From Bacillota bacterium (GTDB lineage: Bacteria > Bacillota > Clostridia > Christensenellales > UMGS416), in contig JAEYPH010000032.1 in the NCBI GenBank assembly GCA_023410875.1, positions 1-27,256 of the forward strand: 27,256 nt of DNA, written 5' to 3'. A model generated the notes under the pieces. That model did not search any database and had not been told where the DNA came from. It saw only the letters and a list, made by a program, of their open reading frames with translations. Made by a program: the position numbers and the translations under genes. Position 1 is the stretch's first letter; every line of letters starts with the position of its first letter. Shown piece by piece: positions 22,692 through 27,256 of this stretch.

Positions 22692-23783
22692 ATGCATTTG
22701 GACGGTAAACTGATCAAGGCTGTGGCCGATATGGCCGAAAAGCTCCGGCTGAAGATCAGCCTGCTCGACGAGATGGGCGATGTGTTGGCCAGCTCTGACG
22801 AGGACGACGTGGGAAGCGTGGACAACTGGTTGGAACAGGTCCAGTTTGAGGATGGTAAGGCCGAGGTCACGGAGGCGGAGCGCTGCTACTTCCAATTGCA
22901 GAATGAGAACTACAAGCCTCTGTCGCTGGTCATCCCCGGCGCCATGAAGGATGTGGAGAATTACGGGTTCCTGCTCGCGACGCTGTTCTCGGAGATCCTG
23001 AAGACCTCCATTCGCAAGCCCGGGCGCGAGGAGATCTTCAAGGCGCTGCTGCTGGACAAGGCCGACCCGCTGGAAGTGCAGGAGGCCATTCGTGATTTCA
23101 AGCTGGAGCCCAACGCCAAGCGCTGCGTGATCCTGGTGCAGACCTTCGAGGGCGACGCCTCGCTGCTCTATGACACGCTGATGAAGGTGTTCACCCGCTC
23201 CAAGGGTGACGTCGTTGTAACGCTGAACCGCTACGTCATCGCGCTGGTTCGCCAGCTTGAGGACGAGGACGATATGGAGGACATCTCCCAACTGGTGCAG
23301 GCGCTGGACGACACGCTGTCCAACGAGGTTAACAACCGCTCCTGCCTGGGCGTGGGCGGCATCAAGCGCGGCCTCATCGGCGTGCGCGATTCCTTTACCG
23401 AGGCGCAGGAAGCCATCAACCTGGGGCTCATGCAGCAGACCACCGGTCGCGTGTTCATGTTCCACCAGCTGATGCTGGAGCGCTTCCTGCAAGAAGTACC
23501 CCGGGAGATTCGCCGCCGCTTCTACGAGCTGGCCTACACCGAGAGCATCAAGAAGGTCATGACCGATGAGATCATCGAGACCATCGGCAAGTTTTTTGAG
23601 AACAACCTGAACTTGAGCGAAGCCAGCCGCAAGCTCTACATCCACCGCAATACGCTGATTTACCGCCTGGACAAGATACAGAAGGCCACCGGTCTGGACC
23701 TGCGCACCTTCGATGACGCGGTACTGCTCAAGATCATACTGATGCTCAGCAAGAGTCTCTCTTCCACGAACAGGATTGAATAG
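22692..23783 (+). CDS. CdaR/PucR-family transcriptional regulator
   Basis: A 363-residue regulator. Its C-terminus has the PucR helix-turn-helix (about residues 300-350): FFENNLNLSEASRKLYIHRN followed by TLIYRLDKIQKATGLDLR. The middle (about 125-270) is a CdaR GGDEF-like domain. The N-terminus resembles a sugar-diacid recognition region (LDGKLIKAVADMAEKLRLKI). Relatives activate genes for sugar-acid, purine or amino-acid use. The ATG at 22692 has GGAGG 8 bp upstream. It follows the shared sugar ATPase gene but has its own promoter and terminator. In some Bacillota a CdaR-type protein controls such an ATPase, which would fit; the target is not shown here. Confidence 0.85.
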   Translation: MHLDGKLIKAVADMAEKLRLKISLLDEMGDVLASSDEDDVGSVDNWLEQVQFEDGKAEVTEAERCYFQLQNENYKPLSLVIPGAMKDVENYGFLLATLFSEILKTSIRKPGREEIFKALLLDKADPLEVQEAIRDFKLEPNAKRCVILVQTFEGDASLLYDTLMKVFTRSKGDVVVTLNRYVIALVRQLEDEDDMEDISQLVQALDDTLSNEVNNRSCLGVGGIKRGLIGVRDSFTEAQEAINLGLMQQTTGRVFMFHQLMLERFLQEVPREIRRRFYELAYTESIKKVMTDEIIETIGKFFENNLNLSEASRKLYIHRNTLIYRLDKIQKATGLDLRTFDDAVLLKIILMLSKSLSSTNRIE

Positions 23784-23815
23784 TTCGATCCTGCCTTGGT
23801 TTTGATTCGCATACA

Positions 23816-23851
23816 CCCGCCGACGAAATCCTTTGTCGGCGGGTTTGTGTT
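23816..23851 (+). terminator. Terminator of the CdaR-like gene
   Basis: CCCGCCGAC (23816-23824) pairs with GTCGGCGGG (23835-23843), followed by TTTGTGTT. Confidence 0.85.
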
Positions 23852-23885
23852 GAAGGGAAGTCGGCTGCTGGCACGAAGCCTGTGC

Positions 23886-24022
23886 TGTCATTGCGAGTGC
23901 AACGAGGAATCCGGGTCGCTTGGGCGAGCAGCAGCCGCAGGCTGCGGCCAGCCTCCCTGTTAAGCAACGGCTGGCGTTCTCAATTGGGAGATTCTTCGGG
24001 CGCTCGCGCCCTCTGAATGACA
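23886..24022. repeat. MITE/REP-like element of 137 bp
   Basis: The ends are inverted: TGTCATTGCGAG at the left and, in reverse complement, TGTCATTCAGAG at the right. Both continue into related GAGGAATC / GAAGAATC segments. The interior holds palindromic G+C blocks (GCAGCCGCAGGCTGCGGC). No reading frame is supported. Elements with TGTCATT(C/G)..GAGxG...GAAGAATC ends are common dispersed repeats in bacterial genomes. Confidence 0.7.
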
Positions 24023-24090
24023 GAATGTGGTTTCTGCAACACTCGGTTTCTACCCAAACGGCGGTTTATCCTGTTGATTCTGCACAAGAT

Positions 24091-24119
24091 TTGACGTCAA
24101 CCGCAACACAGAATATAAT
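24091..24119 (+). promoter_or_regulatory. Promoter of the YabE-like gene
   Basis: TTGACG (24091-24096), 17-bp spacer, TATAAT (24114-24119). The -35 box lies inside a perfect 10-bp palindrome TTGACGTCAA (24091-24100), a possible operator. Confidence 0.78.
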
Positions 24120-24163
24120 AAGATTCATCTAATCATACAAACAAACGGCAAAGGAGCAATCCC

Positions 24164-25522
24164 TTGGCATACCCGAGCCCAGCTGGAAACACAAATAAGA
24201 GCAGCTACACCCGCAGCGCCCGCCGTTCGCGACACCCCGGCCTGCAATTGCGGGTGCGCACCGGCACATTGGAACGCCTGCAGGGGCGCCTGCGCGCGCT
24301 TCGCAGCGCTCCGGAGCGCGACCTGCTGCTGCACTCCACAGTGCTCCGGGCCCGCCGCTCCCTGGCTAAAGTGGCCGTGGTGGCGGTTATGCTGGGCGTC
24401 ATCGCGCTGGGCGTGCTCATCGGCGTAAACGCCTACAACAGGTCCCGCCAGGTCACCGTGCGCATCGAAAGCGGCGTTGTGCCCCGCGAGGTCACGACGA
24501 CCGAACGCACCGTGGGCAGCCTGCTCAGCGAGCAAAACATACGCATCGGCCCCAACGACGAGGTATCGCCGCCGCAAAACACCCGTTTGACGCCCGGGAT
24601 GGTCATCACCATGGATAAAGCAATGATCGTCTACATCACGTCAAAAAACGAGCTCAACCGCGTCTACATGACCGGCGGCACCGTAGAGGAGGCACTGTCC
24701 AAGGCCAAGGTCGATTATGATCAGGACGACGAAATAACTCCGGCTCTGGATCAGCCCCTGGCGCCCGGCATGAACATCCGCCATGTGGCAGTCACCAAGG
24801 AAGAGATCACCGAGCGTCATGTCATCCCCAACGACACCGTGTATCTGAAGAGCAGCCAGGTGCTTCAGGGTAAGTCGATGCTGGCCCAAAAAGGCCACGC
24901 CGGCATGCAGAGCCGCGTCATCAGCGTGACCTACAAGGACGGTGTGGAGGTCAGCCGCATGGAGATCTCCAACGCCATCGTGCAGCAGCCTCAGGACCGC
25001 ATCATATACAAGGGCACCAAGGTGGAGCCCGCCAAGACCCCCACGCCCACCAAGAGGCCTACTACCAGCAGCAAACCCGGCAAGACCAATAAACCTGCCG
25101 CTACGCCGACGCCCAGGCCCACCAAAAAGCCTGGCGCCACACCCAGGCCCGGCATCTACGACCACGTGACCAAAGACGACCTCAAGATTCCTTCGGTGCC
25201 CAGCACCTTCGAAACCATGATCCTGATGGACATCACCGCTTATACCCATACCGGGCGCAAGACAGCCAGAGGCGGATGGCCGCAATACACGCGCACCCGG
25301 GCAAAGCCGGGCACCATCGCCGTGAACCCCAAATCCATCCCCTATGGCACGCTGCTTTATGTGACCGGCTACGGCTATTGCATCGCCGAAGACACTGGCT
25401 CCAACGAGGGTGACAGCTCTCGCCTGGGCGATGTATTCATGAACACACGGTCTGAGTGCATGCGCTGGGGGCGCCGCCGCGGCGTCAAGGTCTACATCGT
25501 AGAATACAACCACGGACGATGA
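24164..25522 (+). CDS. YabE-like DUF348-G5-3D cell-wall protein
   Basis: A 452-residue protein. A basic N-terminus leads to one membrane helix (about residues 68-92). Two DUF348 repeats (about 95-200; VTVRIESGVVPREVTTTERT type) precede a G5 domain (about 210-285). A Pro/Thr/Lys-rich linker (about 288-335) leads to a C-terminal 3D domain (about 350-452) with GTIAVNPKSIPYGTLLYVTG and EDTGSNEGDSSRLGDVF. The 3D fold is shared with MltA-type lytic enzymes and resuscitation-promoting-factor relatives, so it probably cuts peptidoglycan. The usual AVDP is AVNP here; the later DTG and GD acids are kept. The start is TTG at 24164, eight bases after AAAGGAG. Confidence 0.88.
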   Translation: MAYPSPAGNTNKSSYTRSARRSRHPGLQLRVRTGTLERLQGRLRALRSAPERDLLLHSTVLRARRSLAKVAVVAVMLGVIALGVLIGVNAYNRSRQVTVRIESGVVPREVTTTERTVGSLLSEQNIRIGPNDEVSPPQNTRLTPGMVITMDKAMIVYITSKNELNRVYMTGGTVEEALSKAKVDYDQDDEITPALDQPLAPGMNIRHVAVTKEEITERHVIPNDTVYLKSSQVLQGKSMLAQKGHAGMQSRVISVTYKDGVEVSRMEISNAIVQQPQDRIIYKGTKVEPAKTPTPTKRPTTSSKPGKTNKPAATPTPRPTKKPGATPRPGIYDHVTKDDLKIPSVPSTFETMILMDITAYTHTGRKTARGGWPQYTRTRAKPGTIAVNPKSIPYGTLLYVTGYGYCIAEDTGSNEGDSSRLGDVFMNTRSECMRWGRRRGVKVYIVEYNHGR

Positions 25523-25524
25523 TT

Positions 25525-25730
25525 TTCGCCGGCGGTGCTGATGCGCCGCCGGCGATTCAGACGACATGTACTTGCTTCTGTTTGTCGCCCGCCGCGCAGG
25601 TCGCCGGGCGACATCTACTTATACAACTCATGCTCTTGTTCAAAGGACGGTCTCGCCTGTGGGCGGGTTTTTCAACGACTCCATGCAAAGTTCAAGGTTC
25701 CTCCCGCCGAGTAAATCGGCGGTCGGTAAC
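25525..25730 (+). ncRNA. Four-hairpin structured element, copy B
   Basis: Stem 1: TCGCCGGCGGTGC-TGAT-GCGCCGCCGGCGA (25526-25555). Stem 2: GTCGCCCG/CGGGCGAC (25584-25591, 25605-25612). Stem 3: CGCC-TGTG-GGCG (25654-25665) followed by GGTTTTT, terminator-like. Stem 4: CCGCCGA-GTAAA-TCGGCGG (25704-25722). It begins two bases after the stop codon of the YabE-like gene, so it would form that mRNA's 3' end. The stem 3 to stem 4 linker is 38 bases, identical in length to the other copies. Confidence 0.72.
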
Positions 25731-25761
25731 CGGCCTTTAAAACATTCGCATGATCTCTGGC

Positions 25762-25788
25762 TTGGCAGACGTATGGTGATGCTATAAT
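25762..25788 (+). promoter_or_regulatory. Probable promoter of the NapH-like gene
   Basis: TTGGCA (25762-25767) and a perfect TATAAT (25783-25788), with a short 15-bp spacer, 28 bp before the start codon. Confidence 0.55.
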
Positions 25789-25816
25789 AAAGCCATATTA
25801 CCCGCTGGAGGTGCCT

Positions 25817-26584
25817 ATGAGACAGCGCGTGCGCAAGGCCATCATTCTGGTGTCCCTGCTGCTCTTCCCCATCACGATGAATTATCTGTCGCCCTATGTG
25901 CCCATCGACGGCGCATCGCAGGGCGTGCTGGCCTTCAGCCTGGTGCTGTTCGCGGCGCTGTTCTTAAGCTCGCTGGTCATCGGGCGGGCGTGGTGCGCCT
26001 GGCTGTGCCCCGCCGGCGGCCTGGCTGAGGCGTGCATGGCCGTAAACAACCGCCCGGTGAACCGCCGCCGCCTGCGCGTGGCGCGCTACATCGTGTGGGG
26101 CATCTGGGCGTGCGCGCTGATCGCCGTGGCCATATCGGCCGGCGGCATTCATCGTGTGGACCTGCTGCATCTGACCGAGAACGGCTTCTCGGTAGACGAG
26201 CCCATGAAGTACGCGATGTATCTAATGGTGCTGGGCATCCTGACGGCAGCGTTCTTCGCCATTGGCCGCCGGGGCATGTGCCACGCCTTCTGCTGGATGG
26301 CTCCCTTTATGGAGGCCGGCAACAGCTTGAGCCGCGCGCTGGGCATCCCCCACCTGCACATTGCCGCCACGCCCCGCACCTGCAACGGCTGCGGCGCCTG
26401 CAGCCGCAAGTGCCCCATGAGCATCGATGTAAAGGCCCAAGTGCCCTCCGGCGCCGTGAACACCGTGGACTGCATACTGTGCGGCGAATGCGTGGACACC
26501 TGCCCCAAGAAGACGCTGCGCTATGCCGTGGGTTCCGTCCGCCCGGCGGCGGCCGCAAAGGCTCCATCTTCCAACGCTCGCTGA
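25817..26584 (+). CDS. NapH-like membrane protein with two [4Fe-4S] ferredoxin motifs
   Basis: A 255-residue protein with about four membrane helices (residues 8-26, 36-57, 90-112, 133-152). Paired CxxxCP-type motifs lie after helices, CAWLCPAGG and CHAFCWMAP, as in the NapH/NosR/RdxA group. The C-terminal domain has CNGCGACSRKCP and CILCGECVDTCP, which would bind two [4Fe-4S] clusters. It should carry electrons at the membrane; the partner enzyme is not in the window. No periplasmic nitrate or nitrous-oxide reductase genes are present. The ATG at 25817 has GGAGG five bases upstream. It stands alone between copies B and C of the four-hairpin element. Confidence 0.88.
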   Translation: MRQRVRKAIILVSLLLFPITMNYLSPYVPIDGASQGVLAFSLVLFAALFLSSLVIGRAWCAWLCPAGGLAEACMAVNNRPVNRRRLRVARYIVWGIWACALIAVAISAGGIHRVDLLHLTENGFSVDEPMKYAMYLMVLGILTAAFFAIGRRGMCHAFCWMAPFMEAGNSLSRALGIPHLHIAATPRTCNGCGACSRKCPMSIDVKAQVPSGAVNTVDCILCGECVDTCPKKTLRYAVGSVRPAAAAKAPSSNAR

Positions 26585-26611
26585 AGGAGCGAAACGGTTA
26601 TGACACAAAAA

Positions 26612-26632
26612 CGGGGTCAGCCCCGCATTTTT
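26612..26632 (+). terminator. Terminator of the NapH-like gene
   Basis: CGGGG-TCAG-CCCCG hairpin followed by CATTTTT, 27 bases after the stop codon. Confidence 0.75.
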
Positions 26633-26681
26633 ACCATCGTTTTACACCTGTAATGATGTGGTAAACATTGGCTCCAAACGG

Positions 26682-26710
26682 TTGAAGGCGGCTCAGCACG
26701 GTGCTACAAT
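26682..26710 (+). promoter_or_regulatory. Promoter upstream of a small ORF and element copy C
   Basis: TTGAAG (26682-26687), 17-bp spacer, TACAAT (26705-26710). A transcript from here would include the small ORF and then the four-hairpin element. Confidence 0.6.
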
Positions 26711-26748
26711 GCACCCAACAGGCTAGCCAACAGGAGAGGAGCGATGCG

Positions 26749-26832
26749 ATGGAAGAACCCCAGCCCTCCAGTTGTTCCCCGGCCGCGGCCATTGGCACAC
26801 CCCAACGCTTAAGGCTCGCCAGGGACACTTGA
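26749..26832 (+). CDS. Possible 27-residue small protein
   Basis: The reading begins MEEPQPSSCSPAAAIG and ends LRLARDT. An AGGAGAGGAG ribosome binding site lies just upstream of two overlapping starts: ATG at 26744 (a 22-residue frame) and ATG at 26749. Promoter, ribosome binding site and start are correctly spaced, which argues for expression. The peptide matches no family I know and has no membrane helix. It could instead be the leader of an RNA that contains element copy C. Confidence 0.35.
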   Translation: MEEPQPSSCSPAAAIGTPQRLRLARDT

Positions 26833-26866
26833 CCTTACACCAACCATACCCGCTATCACACACATA

Positions 26867-27074
26867 TTCGCCTTCGATGCTGATGCATCGAAGGCGATTT
26901 TATAGTCCTTGTTCTTATTGCCGTTATCGCCCGCCGCGCATGTCGCCGGGCGATGTCTTAGCTTCATTCCTCATACTATGTATGTAAGAACGATGGATCG
27001 CCTTCGGGCGGGCTTATAAACGGCATAGCGCTTCGTCGTCGTTTCCTCCCGCCGGGTAAACCGGCGGTCGGTTA
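26867..27074 (+). ncRNA. Four-hairpin structured element, copy C
   Basis: Stem 1: TCGCCTTCGATGC-TGAT-GCATCGAAGGCGA (26868-26897). Stem 2: ATCGCCCG/CGGGCGAT (26926-26933, 26947-26954). Stem 3: CGCC-TTCG-GGCG (26999-27010), closed by a cUUCGg-type tetraloop. Stem 4: CCGCCGG-GTAAA-CCGGCGG (27049-27067). Compared with copy B, at least three stem-1 pairs, one stem-2 pair and one stem-4 pair have changed on both sides. A promoter lies 157 bp upstream, with the possible 27-residue ORF between. Confidence 0.72.
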
Positions 27075-27160
27075 GGTGCGCTGCCCTCTCCTTCTTGGCA
27101 GATATAGAAAAAGGACTGTCGCGTTGGTCGCATATTAGCATACTCTTCCAAGAGATGGGC

Positions 27161-27217
27161 CCGAAGGTTTCCAAAGGGCGATCGGAAAGCCCTTTGGCCT
27201 TTGCGCCTGGATGGCGC
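27161..27217 (-). repeat. Dispersed two-hairpin repeat, copy 2 (inverted)
   Basis: 27161-27197 is the reverse complement of 5049-5085 with one mismatch. The neighbouring hairpin GCGCC-TGGAT-GGCGC (27203-27217) takes the place of CGCTCC-TGCG-GGAGCG in copy 1: different sequence, same position and shape. The remaining 27218-27256 holds no gene and ends in a run of G then C. Confidence 0.72.
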
Positions 27218-27256
27218 GCAGCCCAGCGTCGTGGTTTTGGGGGGCCCCCCCCCCAA

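Noticed and set aside
26600..26653. 18-codon frame starting MTQKRGQ after the NapH-like gene
   Set aside because: It overlaps the rho-independent terminator hairpin, and the spacing to the ribosome-site-like AAGGAG is poor.
27014..27256. Minus-strand 80-codon frame open at the right edge
   Set aside because: It runs through element copy C and the dispersed repeat and has no ribosome site. It is a repeat-derived artefact.
27238..27256. Terminal G-run/C-run palindrome
   Set aside because: A homopolymer G then C run at the very end looks like an assembly or sequencing edge rather than a biological feature.

Overview
The window reads as chromosomal DNA from a G+C-rich anaerobic Bacillota, most likely a member of Clostridia. 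Supporting features are strong AGGAGG-type ribosome binding sites, TTGACA/TATAAT-type promoters, a YabE-like DUF348-G5-3D cell-wall protein, a CdaR/PucR regulator, an MsmK/UgpC-type sugar ATPase, many small iron-sulfur and flavodoxin proteins, and no sign of respiration. Genus-level placement is not possible from the sequence alone.

Left part (1-6300, minus strand). A truncated MarR regulator with a clear promoter and tandem palindromic operators lies at the edge. Upstream of it is a tight five-gene operon: PadR regulator, ArsP/DUF318-like permease, membrane-anchored DUF362 protein, second ArsP/DUF318-like permease, and DUF362 protein with two [4Fe-4S] ferredoxin motifs. It has a good promoter with a PadR-type inverted repeat. 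A second minus-strand pair follows: a YhcH/YjgK/YiaL protein and a double-CDGSH iron-sulfur protein.

A+T-rich cassette (about 6363-9747). This segment is bounded by a 22/23-bp imperfect inverted repeat and differs in composition from both flanks. It holds a translationally coupled operon: TetR regulator, membrane-anchored flavodoxin, CDP-alcohol phosphatidyltransferase, YdjM/DUF457-like membrane protein and soluble flavodoxin. A broken tRNA-Ser relic with a GAA anticodon lies at its right end. It looks like acquired DNA.

Middle (9772-15731). An acyl-CoA synthetase and its XRE-cupin regulator run on the minus strand. Divergent from them is a response regulator - histidine kinase - HtrA protease operon, resembling WalRK/PhoPR-type envelope-stress loci.

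Right part (16224-26832, plus strand). In order: an EF-hand protein, a membrane diguanylate cyclase with an I-site, a MacA/MacB-like pair lacking its ATPase, a stand-alone sugar-ABC ATPase, a CdaR-like regulator, the YabE-like protein, a NapH-like polyferredoxin membrane protein, and a possible 27-residue small protein.

The most striking observation is non-coding. Three plus-strand copies (15858-16060, 25525-25730, 26867-27074) of a roughly 205-bp element share four hairpins in the same order, with nearly constant spacing and compensatory base changes in the stems. This suggests selection on RNA or single-stranded DNA structure. Other repeats include a two-hairpin dispersed element (5032-5085, inverted at 27161-27217, fragment at 6439-6456) and a 137-bp MITE-like repeat (23886-24022).
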